Shown: positions 12,301 to 27,300 of the stretch, in pieces
How the letters are laid out: each line of letters begins with the position of its first letter
Numbering within the stretch: position 1 is the stretch's first letter
Assembly: GCA_947396885.1 (NCBI GenBank)
Contig: OX377204.1
Span: 47,975,139-48,039,138 of the forward strand
Length of the DNA stretch: 64,000 nt
Direction: 5' to 3'
Origin: Heligmosomoides polygyrus polygyrus
Taxonomy: Eukaryota > Nematoda > Chromadorea > Rhabditida > Heligmosomidae
The notes under the pieces: model-generated
Database searches by the model: none
The model's input: the letters and a program-made list of their open reading frames with translations, nothing else
Told to the model about the DNA's origin: nothing
Translations under genes and position numbers: made by a program

Positions 12301-15300
12301 TGAAGACAGCCCCGATCCAGCTGAAGATGAGAGAGCAGCGCCTGAGGTGGTATGGACACGTCCTCAGAAGACCAGAGGATCACCCCACAAGGTTGGCCCT
12401 GGATTTCGAGGCACCCGGAAAGCGTCCGAGAGGAGCCCCAAGGAAAAGATGGAAGGAGGTCATCAAGAGATATCTCGCCGAAGTCAGCGCCACGGCAGAT
12501 GACGCCCTTGATAGGATGAGGTGGCGACAGATCACAAGAACAGCGGACCCTGCGACTGCGCGGGACTAAACGCTCAGGAGGAGAAGAAGAAGAAGAAGAA
12601 GAAAGTAATACGGAGCTATGCTATTCACTACGCCAAGATCGTCGCCAAAATAGGTTAGTCACTCGGGCCCTCGCAAACGCTAATAGTCTTAGAAAAAGCT
12701 AAGCGTTATTTCACCAGTTCTAGACCTTGGGAACAAAACTAGCACTCGACGGCTAATTAGGGAGTTTCAGTTACTAAATCGCAACTTACGCATGTTATGT
12801 CAAAGAGGAATTCAGCTCACACCACCCTACACTTGGGAGAGTAGCTCTCCTCCCTACAGCGCCCTTTATCGCGGGGCAACGCAATGTAACGAGTTGCTTC
12901 CATGGCGATTGAATGACTCGAGCACTCGATAAGCCGATACCTGTCGAAGCCATTCGTTACGTCATGTCGCGACGCAATGAAACTGTTCTATTCAGGCCCT
13001 AATGCGCACATAAGCGCACATGAAAAAAAAATATTCGCTCCTATCGATGAGTTACTGCAAACCTCGTTCTTTTTCTGGAGACGCTCATTCTCGGAACGAA
13101 GCCCAGCAGCCTCTGACTCGCTCAAATCGACGCTATTCATACCAGACGCGTCGACCGGCTGAGACTTTTGCAGCATCGAAACCTAAAGAACACTCATCTT
13201 TCGCGTCTTCTAAAGCAAACGTGGAACACATAGAAACACACCTCTACGTCTTGCTTGTTGGCAGTGGCACGGACCTCCGCCAATTCAGCCAGTCTTCAAA
13301 CAAAAATGTTGAGGACATTTTTCATTCTCAGAGACTGCACTCCACCAATAAACCGAAAACTTACACATCGGAGTGCGACTTCCTCACTTCCGACAGCATG
13401 TTCTCAAGATCGGCCAATCGCTTGCGGAGCTCAGCGTTCTCACTCTCCAGTTCAATGCTGCAGCCAGGGAAGGTACACATAGCACAGAACAGAGATGTGT
13501 AGAAATCTCGCACTTCAAAAACTACCTTCTCCCGTTTCCTTGTACCACCAACACCTGCTTCTCGGTCTCTGCCGCCTCAAGACGAGCACTTTTCTCGGCT
13601 AATTCGGCCTCCTTTGCAAGTAGCTTCTGCTCAAGCTCATCCTGCTCTTTCTTGCTGAAAAGTGCCAAAAATAATAAGCCTTCCATTTACATGTGAACCA
13701 GCATAGAAAGATAATGGTTAGGTATGCAAGCAAAAGGATGCAAAAGTAGCGGGAAATGCTCTGTTTTAGAATAGCGACAGCTTAAAAAGACTTCGAGAGG
13801 TTGGTAAGACAGGATTCTTTTGAAGAGGTTGTTTTGTCGCAATTCTAAGGAAAGCAGCTAGTTTCCAGTTGTCCAATTTTGTCCAGTTCCTTAGTTCCAA
13901 CGTTTCCGTTATTCGTACCCCAGAGAGGGCTCACATGAGCTAATAACACCTTCTCACAGACGCGGAGACTCGACAGTAGTACAGCACGGAGATTCTCTCC
14001 CCTCCATACAGCCGTGCTGGTCAGTTTGTCTGGGCCACATTCACCATCCCCTTCATGTGCCACCTCATCGCGGTGAAGGGGTGAACATCACTTTGTGATG
14101 GCTAACGGCACAAACGGTCACGCAGTACGCGACGCTTTGTCGTGTATGGGCGGCTCTCCTGTATCCCTGGCCAGGAACATGTGAGTAACCAGACCACCGT
14201 CATGGCTCAAATAACTAAACCCGCGCCCCAGTCCTCCGCGCGCCGGAGGTGGACTTCTACGACGTCGGTTGCAATCACCTCCGGCGAGGGGCCATCTAAT
14301 CTCGGAGTTAAACTATCAGGACGTCATTGGAATCGGACTACCGGAAACTCCCTCCCACCACTACACGGAAACTGCTTATTCGTCTGCACTTATAACTGTC
14401 GTTCGATCGCATCTGAGCAGGATCTTCGGACACTGCTTTACAGAATCCGCAACATCAAATACGACGTTATCGCCCTGCAGGAAACGAAAGGCAGACGGGA
14501 CCATAAGAAGGACCGACCACAACGAGCTTCTCATTATCGGAGCAAAGTTGGACAGAAAGAATATTGACGGAGTTGGATTCCTCGTCAATTCGACAGTTCA
14601 CCACCTAGTAGACTCCTACAAGATCATCAGTCCGCGAGTAGCTGTTCTTCGTCTGGAAACCAAACATCAAGGAACCATCTCCATCATAAATGGATATGCT
14701 TCAACATCTGCGGCCACAGATGAAGAAAAGGAGCAATTCTACAAGCTGTTCGAAAGGACTGTCAAAGACGAGAAGAGCTACTACAAAGTTGTCGTTAGGG
14801 TGCTTTAACGCTATCGTCGGTACGAATGATCACGACGAATGGAGGCTAGGACCACATGGAACTTCCTCAAGGAAAGAAAACGGAGAGCGCTCGATAGACT
14901 TCCTATCCGCCTGCCGTCTCTACCATGGAAATTCTATGTTTAATAAGCCTTCAAACCGACGATGGACCTGGGAAAGCCCAAATGGAGAAACACGTTCGGA
15001 GATCGACCATGTTCTTACAAACAGACGCTGGAGTCTGTTCGACGTCTCCGTGCTGCCTTCATTTGACACCGGCTCGGATCACCGTCTTGTCCGCGCGAAG
15101 CTGACTCTCAGAAAGAGGATGTTCAGGCGTGACACTCATAAACCGGCCCCGGTGAGGATCCCCAAATTCAAGTCTGAGGAGTTGGAATATGCAACAAAGT
15201 CGTATGATTGGAATCTTCTTGAAGATCCATCGGAAGACTACGACCTTCTCTCCAAAGGACTGTTGAAATGTGCTAGCAGCTCTTGCGGAGCCACATCACC

Positions 15301-18300
15301 GTCTGCTTCAAGACTCAACGCACATGCGATAAAGCTCTTGGAGCAAAGAAGAGCTATTAAACTGGATCCTAATGCTTCCCATCTGGAAAAAGTCACCATC
15401 TCGAAGACCTGTCGAATTGCAGTGAAGGAGTCCATTCAAGCCTACAGAAGATTGAAGCTGTTAGAAGCCGCTGGGAAAGGTTCAAGCATAAAGCGCTGCA
15501 AACGAGATCTCTGCGACCAGAAGGCAATAATGTCAGCCCTTATGGATAAGGATGGAACAACGCAAACGTCTCGAAGAGCGATGGAGGCCATCGTTCAGGA
15601 ATTCTACACAGATCTGTTCCGTTCTTCCATCACTGTCCCGAAATGCTTGATGCCACCAGCTGAGGAAGTACCTCCCATTATGGAATCAGAAGTTGCTCAT
15701 GCCATCAGAAGGATGAAGCTGGGCACTGCTCCTGGACCGGACGGCATTTCTGCTGACCTCCTTCGTGCGGGTGGCAGTGCCTTCTGCACACTTCTTGCCA
15801 AGCACTTCAACCACTACCTTCGGCTTGGTAGGATTCCGGACTCATGGAAGGAGGGAAACGGTTTTAATCTTCAAAAAAGGTCAGCAGGAGGATATCAACA
15901 ACTATCGACCCATCAGTCTTCTCTCGGTTGTCTACAAGATCTTCACCAAGATCCTGCTCAATCGTATGGAGCGTTGCTTGAATGAGTATCAGCCAGTGGA
16001 GCAAGCAGGGTTTCGCAAGGATTTCTCCTGCATGGACCATATTCAGACTGTCTCACAGCTCATCGAGAGGAGCCGCGAATACCACCTCCCACTTGTCCTT
16101 GTTTTCGTGAATTATCGGAAAGCGTTCGACTCTGTGGAAATCAACGCCATTCTGAACGCGCTTGTGCACGCTGGTATACCATCGCCCTACATCCGTCTTC
16201 TCGACGAATGCTTCTCGAACACATCGACCACCGTTCAGTTGTTCGATCGAAAGCTTAAAATTCCTATCGGAAAATTAGTACGGCAGTAAGACACGATTTC
16301 TCCCAAGCTATTCATAGCGGTACTCCAGGATGCCACGAAGGACTTGAACTGGGACGACAAATGCCACCTTGTGGACGGTAAACGGATCAGCAACCTTCGC
16401 TTCGCCGACGATATTGTTCTCATCTCTACCAGCATGGCAGAAGTCGAGGAAATGCTGAACGAGCTCAATGCGGCAGGTATGAAGATTGGATTGGACATGA
16501 ATATGTCCAAAACGCAGTTTATGGTCAACCAGTGGTGTGACACGGGACTCGTAAGGTTAAATGGAGTCGCTCTACAACAGGTCGACTCCTACGTCTATCT
16601 GGGAAAAGAGCTGAACATGGGTAACGACCTTGCTCCTGAAATCGCCCGCAGGACACGCACAGCATGGGCAGCCTTCAGTTCGATTCGCGAAGTCACCGAT
16701 CAGGTTAAGGATGCCGGCCTCAGGGTCTCGATATTCAACGTCTCTGTACTGCCTGCGATGTGTTGCGACGGAAACCTGGCCCGAGAAATCGCCAGAGCAA
16801 TGCAAACTACGCATCGTGCACTGGAGAGATGTCATCTGAGGACAAGCCTTCGTCAGCGATGGCAAGAAGGCCTACGAAACTCGGAGCTAAGGGAGAAGTC
16901 GCAATTAGCAGATCCGCTGCAGTACATGAAGAAGTCCAAATATCACCGGGCCGGACATCTGTTTCGACGAAAGAACGATAGATGGAGCCTCCGTGTCAGA
17001 GAGTGGTTCCCAAGAGACCATAAGCGACCACTGGGACGACCGCCAACGCGATGGGCAGACTCATTCTCAAGATTCTTCAGAGAGCGGAGTCTGTCTTACT
17101 GAATGCAAGCTACTAGAGATCGAGCGGTCTGGAAGAGTTCTGGTCCCCGCTGAGAAGACCTGCAGCCGACAAAAGAACCATCAAAGTATCGACGTAAGTA
17201 AGTACATTCACCATTGTGCGACCAGAAGCCTCCTTTGAAAACAAAACTTTCCAAAAACGTGCTGCAATAGGCATCTCCATCGTAGAGCAAGTGCCAAATG
17301 CGTAGGAGCCTTTATGTCCTCAATTACTCCGGTTTCGCCTCTTCCTTTCAGAAAGTTCGACGTGAAACTTTCAAAGATCACTATTAACAATTATACCAGT
17401 CGAATCCGCACCAATTTGGTTTATCCCAACAACAGTACGATTATCGAGACAGCTTGCCTCCTACTTCGACTATACAATATTCTGCAGGAAATGGGTCTGC
17501 GTTACCGCCTTTTCACAAAGTTCTGCCGCAATTTTAATGGCCGGGGAGGGATGACTTGGTTAGCTTGCGGCTAAATCGCATCTCGATCGATTCAGCACAT
17601 ACAAGCAGCACCTTCTTGACTGCATCTCACACGCCCAAAACGTGGAAAAATAGAAAGTAACTAGACTGTTCGTGACTTCTGCCCTAACGATGGTTTCAGA
17701 ATGCTTATTTCAATTGTCAGCCCTGATAACTGAACTCGCCTATGAGGTACAATTGCACCGACCCCTAGAAGCGGATTCCTATTCGCTGCATCGAATGATA
17801 CCACTACCCTTACACTCCGACGTAGGACGTTGGTGTGAGTTTGCTTTCAAATTCTGGATCTGCGCCATTTTGAGACGTCTGAACACGACGTTACGATCGA
17901 AATGTCAGACTTGGAGTAAAGAGATTATATACCAACCTAGTCACAAAAGAATATGATAAAAGCGTACAATAATGAAATTGAAGTCGATAGGACTTGGAGC
18001 TTACTGAAATCTATTCAAGTATAAGAATAGAACTAGAACACACGGATGCATAGAAACGCTGCAATGAAAGCAAAGCGCTCTATCTGATAGACATGCTGCT
18101 TTGAAAAGCGAGTCCTCGACAGCCACCCTACTGTTACCCGGAGGGCTCTTTCAGTTTGTTTCCATTCAATCATTCTGAAAGCCTGGCTCCCATATCGTAA
18201 GAAAACGTATTGGCAAAACTCACAACTGCTCGAACTTCGCGACTTCCTTGTTGAGCTCGTCCACAAGGTTTTTCAGAGATGTGTATTCATTCATCAGGGC

Positions 18301-21300
18301 AGCTTCCTTCTGAAAAGCCAGGCAGATAATCTGATAATTACCTAAAGGAAAGGTTTTCACAAAGCTATTGCCATCGGTCAGTCACACTGCAACTAAATTC
18401 ATAAAGAGCGTCGCTTCAAAGAATATGAACAGCGCCGGACACAAACAGCTTCCCAGCGGCATGCTGCGCAAGTGTACACGCACGCTGCGGATTTCACACA
18501 TCGTTATGGACGTCACTTGGTTGGACGAGGCGGGCCCAAGCACAACACGAAGTGATAAAAGAGAAAAATGAACCGGAGTCTAAAAAGCAATCAGTTACTA
18601 TATGAATCGACTCGATGATGATCTCCCATCTGAACAAACGTCTAAAGTGCCTGTGGGTCTATAAACCTCGCTGAATAACGCTTATACTAGTACCAATGTA
18701 TCGTTCCGTCAGCTAATGCATGTCCCCCACCCCTCCCCCGGCTGATTTAGCGCACTGCCTCAAATAGAAATAAGAGAAGAACCTCACAACGATGCGCTAC
18801 TTTGCACCGTTTTAGAACCAGCCAGATGTCAGTGTATTCACTTGATCATTTTTTCATTTCTCATTTCCAGGAATTTCTTGTAAACAGCCAATTACCGCCC
18901 AACTTTAGTTGTTGCTTATCTAGCTCATGGGCGCAAGTAGCGCAGTCGGAGGAGGCGCCGACTGTCGCGTGCACCCGATACCAGGTTCGGACTTCCCGCC
19001 AAGGCCAACCAAGCCTTCCATCCCTCCGGGGTCGGTGAATTGGTACCAAACTTGTCTGGAAAGGATAGAGCGCTGACTGGTTCATAGGCTGGCCACCGCA
19101 AGTCATTGTATGGCCAATTACGCATTCAAATCGCCTCCACGATATTCCGTAGAAGTAGAATGCGTGGCGCATCCCAAAATGGATTGAATAACGCCTACTT
19201 TATCCTTTTTTATCCTTTATCTAGCTCATGCAATAAGAGAAATTGTCAGGCATAGGATTAGGGCAGTTTCTCAATAGAAGTTTCTCAATTAAGGTTGTCT
19301 AGAGAGAAAGGAGGCAAGTACAGCCGTCTCAATGCAGCAGATACAACTAGACATATAACGGCGAAAACTGAAGTCTCTTCTGCTACTCTAAATACTTTCC
19401 TGGAGTATTAGTTCTAGTCCCACAGTTTCCACTTCGCAGCGATTACAAATTCAGGGTTTTTAAAAGGCAAATTATGACAGGAAACCGTAAAAACCGTAAG
19501 GATAATGGCATTTGTTTGTTTATTTATTGCATGCACACTAAGTACATGGAAAGATAACTAAGAGAACCAAAATGGGAATAGAGCACTACGTACTTAACAT
19601 AATCCGTTATGCTAGGTCCCAAGTCTGGCATTTTTCCTAACAATATTTTATGTAAAAATTCAGGATGTAGGTGTATAGCAGGAAGATCAGTGAACTCTAA
19701 TTCTCGTGAGAGTATCTTTAGACTAGAATTCCTTATTCTCATTTAATACGATCTCCTGAGAAAATTCGAAAGCTGTGCATAATTCTCCATACCACGGAAG
19801 ATGAGCGAAACTACGATTTTTTTTTTGCAAAATAAGAGTCAAATTGAACTACATTTAATGAGCCGCGAATGATGAAGGAACACTTATCTTATTTCGAGCC
19901 ACTGGAAGTATGCAAAATAAGTCAATATAATGAGCTACTGATAACATAGCCTGCTGATCAACAAAACGTTTTACTAAACCTCATTTAACAGAAGTTGCTT
20001 GAGAGCAGCCTTCAAGAAGCAAACACGTTCATGAGTCACGCCTTGAAACTGCGAGCGGCGATTTCGACAAGCACTGTGGAAGAGCCTGCAGCGAGGCGGT
20101 AGCATATCGATTTCTGGCCGCTCCTCCGGGATGCAGTACTCCCACTGCGAAGCAAATGAGCCGATCGAAATTATCGACGTTTCAATGGTCTCTGCGTCCT
20201 CGCGGGAATTTGCGCGTTTAGCTAGACCAATATGGTTTTTACGAAGGGATTTCAGCATAAATGGTTCTATACCGCCATTAGCGGCTGAGCCGAAGGCAAT
20301 ACCAAATGGCTGCTGCTCGTCAACATGAAGATGTCGGGGTGCTGCGTTGGATGAAACTAAGCCGGTTGTGCAAGCGCTGAAGTATGCTAGGTCACGAAAT
20401 TATACATGGTGGTCGAAGTTCTTTGCAGCTAGTAAAGCTGCAGGTTCAGGTTACGAAAGAAGTTCATGTTGAACTTCAACACCCCCCCCCCCCGGAATTG
20501 CGCGAAATACCGTAATTGTAAGAGAAATGATATGAACGTGATGATCTGCATACGGTCCTTTCAACTGCTTCACCATGCTTACAAAAAAAATTAAGAACCG
20601 CAAAATACAAAGAAGATAAGAGCTCTACATTTCAAGGATCCCCTATTGGATACAGAAAGAGACAGACACAAAAACCAACAAAAACCATACAAACAGAAAG
20701 TCGACCTTGTAGCGAACACACTCCGGAAGAGGTGATAGTCTTTACAACAAATGCTTTCAAAAACGCCTTTATAGAAGCAACGAGACTAAGCTTTCAAGCA
20801 CACTAGCTATTAAGAAGATAAAAATCGAATTCAGCGCGATACCACAAACGCCAGGATAGGTCATGCTACAGAACAGTACGAGTGTTTAAGGCAGAACTTT
20901 AGAACGTTGAGCTTCAAAACAGAAGGAAAATACATTTTATGAAGCAAAGGTGAAAACCTGCTTGAAGCAGAAATGCTCGAAGCTGAATTCAGCAGGATGA
21001 CTTGTGTGGTAAGTTAAAGGTTCTGAATGATGTTTGCTATCCAGGGAATTGTCTCAGGCGTGTCTGAACGGCGAAAATGAATACCACTACGAGAGTCTCC
21101 ACCCTTCACATGGTAGAAAAGGGAGCACCATTCCTGCAAAGTGCTTGAACCCAAGGAGCTAGGGACCCTCAAAGTTGCTATGGGATAGCATGCACACTAG
21201 ACATGGGATCCGAATCATGCATTTTCGGATATCCGGCCGGATTTATCCGGTTTCGGATTATCCGAAATCCGGCTCGGTCGAAAATTGCCCTCATCTGAAT

Positions 21301-24300
21301 CATCCGAAGATCCGGGGTTTCTAAAATTGTCCTCATCTGAATCATCCGAAGATCCGGGGTTTTCAAAATTGCTCTCATCTGAATCATCCGAAGATCCGGG
21401 GTTTTGAAAAACGCAATGATTCGGATAAAATCGGATAAAAATCGGATAATAGGAGGTTAGCGCGCCTTGCTGGCAAACTCTGCGCCATTGATAACCTGAC
21501 TTTTTCGGGCAGATTTGCAATCATTTGGCGGGAATGCTCTCACAAGGGAAGGGTCTGATAGCGTATATCCGAACGGGGAGAGGGAGTCATCCTATTAAAT
21601 AGGAATAATCGCCACCCCTCAATTAGCATAAAATGTGTTTCATTTTTGCTAAGTCGTGAAACCCAAGGAGTAGGAGTTCTTGAAGTCACAATTGAACGGC
21701 ACATCACGAATTTGGGTTCTTGTACGACCGCGATGCCTCTGCCGGCAAGCAGCTCGGAGCGCAATGGGTAGTGAGGATGCTTCATGGGAGGAAGGTCAGG
21801 GGTTCGATCCTCATGCGCTGCTGCATTCCTGCTTTTTAATTGATTTTAACTGATTGTTTTTATTATTAATTTTAATTGAATTTTAAATGATTTTTAAATA
21901 ATTGGTTGAGGTTTGAGGGATTCTGACGTCTATACCATTTTCAGATGTTTTCCGCGCACTTTCCAGCTGCATGCTGTGGTACTCAACAGGATGATGCATA
22001 AATATTCAACACCAGTGAGTACACAGGTACAACGTGCATAAAGCAGCACTGGACACAATGGGCAGGGTATAAATGCTGCAGGCTCCTCTAGTCTGTTTCC
22101 ATACATCGGCCAATGACCTCGGGTAAAACCATCCTGCTCGGATTTTCAAAGGAGACCATGACGTGATGTCACATGTGGTTAAAACGAGAAAGTCTGTGGA
22201 TCCCGGAAATTGACCTAAACGGCATCAATACACTCGTTCTCTCATCTTTGCCTGTCATCTGGAAATCAGAGGTGTGCTGGAGGTTCTCTAAAACCTAACA
22301 CCAACAAAGTCGCCGATGCTCAAGTGGTGATCCACTTGCTCACGCTGAAGTGTGGTCCACCTTTAGATGAGCAGCCTTCATGGGAATGACACCAACCTGA
22401 CCGAACGGATGGCTAGCATACCCAAGGACTTCAAAGCACGTCAACTTGAAGTTAACGAAGACGAACGGCTGAAAATGGTGGAAAACCAGGAGAAGGTTGG
22501 GATCCGCAAAATGAACTGATAAACGTGGAAAGGCTGGCAAGCAGTGGGCATATGATAACGTTTTCGGCTGGAGCTCTTGTTTCAGAGGAAAGGGAACGTC
22601 TTCAATTGGATTTCGCCTATGGAGCCGATCTCATTTGTCCATATATGGAAGCAAACTGTGAGGAGCCAGCAGCCTTTATGCGCTGCTCGTATTGTGACCA
22701 GTGCTTATGTTCCAGGAACTTTGTGTCTGTGTATCACTGATGTTAAACGTTCATACATCGTTATGTTGAACAGCTTTCCAATTGAGTTTTGGTTAAAAAA
22801 CCGGTCAGTAATAAACAAGTGGCAACAAAGTTGCTCTCACGGCATACATCTGGAAACACTGCACAGCAAACATCTAAAATGGTGCAGATGTCAGAATACC
22901 TCAAATCAAACAATAAGTTGAAATGCAAAGATGCAGCAGCGCAGAAAAGTCGAACCCCCTACCCCCCTCTCATGGAGCAACGTCGCTATCCACTGCGCTA
23001 CGAGCCGCCCCGCCGGCGGCATTGCGGGCGTACAAGACTCCCGAACTCGTGAGGCGCCGATTCCACTGTAACTTCAAGGATCCTCTACTCCTCGGGCTTA
23101 TCGATTTGGCAAAAAAGAAACACATTTTTATACTAATTGAGGAGTGGCGATTATTCCTATATATGGTGGGATGACTCCGTAAGGCAACCAAATACGACAT
23201 TTTTTACGTAGCGCTGGTGTATTCCATTTCCATTGGTGAACTAAGCTAGGCCAGATATAATGTAACTGGGCATTCACGTGCCTTGCTACAAGGGCATATA
23301 GACATTTAATTCAAGATGAGGCGCTCCAAGCTGCTTTGCGCGCTAGTGACTTCAATTGGTCAAGGAAATAAACGCGAAATTACTGATGTGTTCCGTTTTT
23401 AAGAGGTTGCGTGCCCCTATTATATCACTTATCCGGTTGTATCCGAATCGGATATCCGAAATCCGGCTCGAATGAAAATGGCGTTATCTGAATCATCCGA
23501 AGATCCGGAGTTTCTAAAATTGCCCTCATCTGAATCATCCGAAGATCCGGGGTTTTCGAAATTGCCTTCATCTGAATCATCCGAAGATCCGGGGTTTGAA
23601 AAAATGGCCTATCCGAATCATCCGATTATCCGGAAAATCGGTGTCGGATCCAATGTCTAATGCACACCTGCTAAACTACCGTAATCGGCCGAAATTTCAA
23701 AAATGGATATCATATTCGTGATAGCGCCCCATATAACCCTTTTGGGTGAAATTCGTTTCTACCTCTTCTCGATCTCGTCCAATGAGCTAAGATCTGCGAA
23801 AGCGTAATAGTGCCCCTTCAGATTTGCCGGTACTTATGAAGCAGAGGGCCCGTGGTGACGTGGGGTTGCCGGGAAACACGTTAACGCGGCAAACCAACGG
23901 CACCACGGGGCTGGTACTTATGAAGCACCGGTCCGCGGGTGCCAGGGTTGCCGCGTTAACATGTTTCCCGGCAACCCCATAGCACCACGGGCCCTCTGCT
24001 TTATAAGTGCCGATTTGCCTATGACAATTGCACACTCAGGGTAGCGTACAATCATGTCAGGGCGAAATATCGTGATTAACTTTTTGAAAGGTATCTTCGC
24101 ACCCCTATCTTCAATGAAAAATCCTCTCTATATTTGACATTTTTAATTGGTCGGCTCACCAGACGAGTTTCATGACCAACATGCTGCTGCCTAGCGATGC
24201 ACTAGAATGTGACGGTGACCTATATTCTCTGACTTGTTGGGACTGCGGAAGCTACTTGCCCGTCATCGTCAATGTATGTAGTTGTACACATTCGACGGGC

Positions 24301-27300
24301 AGTAGGGTATAACTGGACTTGTGCCACGGTCGGCTGTCCTTCTTTGATCATGTGGGACACATGCTAGGTGAGATCGACTGGACGCCCATTCTCGACTTGT
24401 GGACTGGTCCCACCATATGCCCTTGTAGTAATTGCTTTACTTATATCTAGTTGGGAAGGTCCACTCCCCATGTAGCCAAGGGCCCTATCAAAAATCAGCA
24501 GAAAATACAAAGTGCCGCATATAGAGGGGGCAGCTGATGAAAACCTCTTACTGAACACGTACTTGGCACCCTAAGGCCGAATATACGCATAGGAAAAGTT
24601 GGGAAGGTGATATGCCAAACAAGGAATGAACACTAAGACATACAAATGTCTGACAAGGCGCTGGAATCGAGCACCTAACCCTACACCTATGAACCACCTC
24701 ACTCCCCACTGAGCCACCGAGCTGCTTGCACCAGTATCTTTCACCATCTCCCTTATCTCGTATATGCGTAATGGAAAAAATGCGGATAGATCCACATTGC
24801 GGTGCTTTGAGATGCTTCCAGAGCTCCACACTGCGGTACGACACGACGTAATGATAGGTTCCCGTATGGTCTAGACAACGTGCTTAGTGGTTATCCTCAT
24901 TGGTAAGAAGGTATATGTACATCCAAATACATCAGATACGGCCTAGCTCAGTTCACCATAGATCACACCAATACTGCATAAAATTTTTAATTTTAGGTAG
25001 GAGGCAAATGCTTGTCCTCTGTTCTTCAGTAGTTCTCGGTTCGTATTGCTGATCTATTATAAGTTGTGCATGATGGGTTATGTAATAAATTGGAATTTCG
25101 TACAGCAAAAAAGTTGTAATGGTCTGTCCGAGTGGTTCGCCACTTTGGGCCCTTTTTCGTCAAATCGAAATATCTGCTCAAAAGGCGCCAAAGTGAAGCA
25201 AAGTGTTCCCTTTCTTACCAGTTGTTAGTTCGCTGTTGCTGCGCAGCAGCTACGCGGAACTCTTTACGCACAATACTACGGGATTGTTGAAAGAAGACAC
25301 CGGGTACTTCTTCGAATGCTTGCATCCATCGGTGCTGTTCTGCCGCATATCACAGAGTCTTCGCAGCAAAAGGCCCTATTGGAACGGAAACAAGATAGCC
25401 GCGCAATAATACGAACACGAGAGCGTAGATAACACTGGTGAGAACGAAAAAAGGGAAAGTTACCTTCTCCCACTCGCAGCGGGCCTGCGTAAACTGGTGC
25501 GCAATCTCATCGCGTTCACCTTCAGCTCTCTTCGCAGAGTCGGTGTTGGATGCCATAAGATTCGTTTCTTCAATGACTCGAGTTTTGTCCTCTAACTCTG
25601 CCTTCAGATGCCGAGCTGCAGAGTCGAGTGTGGCAAATTCTTGCTTCAGTTGCTCGAGCGCCACACTCTGCTAAAACCAGGTATGAATGAAATATAGATC
25701 GAATACGGATAGATGGCAAATGTTGCTAAAGAAGATTTGGGTCATTCTGTGTTTTTGCGTCACTCGTTCCTGGATCTGTTAAGGCTACGAGGTGGTGAGT
25801 ATGTGATGTCGGAGGCCGCAAACTCTTCTTAAGCCTTCACCTATTCCCAGGCATAAACATTATTTCAGCTGAGCTTTTACTATTTTCACGCCCCTGAACT
25901 TAACCGATGCAAATTCGTAGCCCTGCTGTCGAGCACAATAGTCAAGAGAAAATGAAAGTGTTTCGACGACGCTTTTGGTTCTCAAAATAAGACAATCTAC
26001 TTCATTAATGCAGTCCAGTGGTGAGGAGTGCGCGTGAATACTAGCATCACAAATGAGCTTTCACCCGCACAATGTGTAGACTCAGAATGTGTGGTCGTTC
26101 CTTTTCTATTAGTAAGGCGCGTTGCCGCAGACAAAACGGGATCTATCCATATGACATACCAATTTCAGACTAACCTCGATAGAGCAACCGGCTATTCCGT
26201 GTGTGCGAAGAGAGATGAGCACTAATGAATGCCATTGCCGAATTGATAATCAGCCACCACATATCACCCTCCTCAACATAGAGCCCACTTGCTGGCATTA
26301 TCATTATCGGCTTTGAGAAAAGCTTCCACAGACTGTTCGCAAACACTCACAAAAACTTTGCTTCGTTCGCGCAGCGTAATCTGGTCCTATTTTAAATCTC
26401 CTACACCTCATCTCCAACCCCTATTCACAACACTCCAGCGATCTAGGGTGCAATCCCAGTTTAGACAGAGCAGGAAGTGTTTTGCCTGATCATCCTCTTC
26501 CCTCAATTTCCATGTAAGTCGAGTAGTTGTCTCATGCTGCGAGGAATTCCGAGGAAATTCAATCGAGAACGGGATGGGACAGAGCGTGAAATACTTACCC
26601 TCCCTTACGTCCCATGTCCACCACCCCATGTACGAGTGTACTAACTGCTTCTGAATAAGGTTTCTCCAGTGTTTTCCTTCACCATCAATATAGAGGCAGA
26701 AAACACATGCCTCTGAAATTTCGGCAATTTCTCGCTTCAGTGCTGCGTTCTCCTCCGTGGTCTCATTGAGCGTCTTGGTTGTTTGGCTGAGGCGCTCCGT
26801 CAGTTCGGCGTGACTCTTCAAATGTGGACGATGAAACTAAGGAACTGCAACACGGCGCAAATGCGCAGCTCTTACAACTTTCATAGCTTCCAGACTGGAA
26901 ATAGCCTTCGCCGCTGCCGCCGCCTCTGCAGCGGACTTCGATAGTGCGGCCTTCAGTGTGTCGTTCTCCACTCGCACCTGCAGGGAATACATGTGAAGCA
27001 GCTACGAGCAATGGAAAGAACTCGACGAAGAAGACCACCAACGTTGCTAAGTTGCACGATTTGCTGTTTCGAAGCTGCTTCGGAAACCGTAAGCGCTTGC
27101 AGTTTGGAAGTCAACTCGGAAATGACCCGCCTGAAGTTCATTTAAGGAACAGTAGAACTAAAACGCGTTCACACGTTTATCTGATTATTCTACGTGAGCC
27201 AACTCACATGTGGTCAGCTATCTGCCTGTCAGATATGACTCGCGACTGCTGATATTGGTCGATTTTCTTCTTGAGCTCAAGATCCCTTCTCTCAAACTCG

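Larger units (their letters stand above)
9441..12603 (+). mobile_element. LINE 1: full-length APE-RT non-LTR retrotransposon
   Basis: The element is bounded by a 17-bp duplication and ends in a GAA/AGA repeat tail (about 12579-12603). It is 3,163 bp long with an 80-bp leader, one Pol frame and almost no 3' UTR. The endonuclease is of the type that databases often label craniofacial development protein 2-like, and the RT resembles RTE-group elements. It inserted antisense into an intron of the coiled-coil gene. The leader contains a tRNA-like segment with pol III boxes, listed separately. Confidence 0.9.

Noticed and set aside
20470..20495. Poly-C and poly-G runs (also near 29979, 33040, 38049, 45780, 63820)
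   Set aside because: Homopolymer tracts with no associated structure; possible assembly-sensitive sites only.
21178..21520. Minus-strand ORFs encoding repeated [12 protein letters not shown] peptides
   Set aside because: Pure translation of the 45-bp minisatellite; the second module at 23.5 kb shows the same on the other strand.
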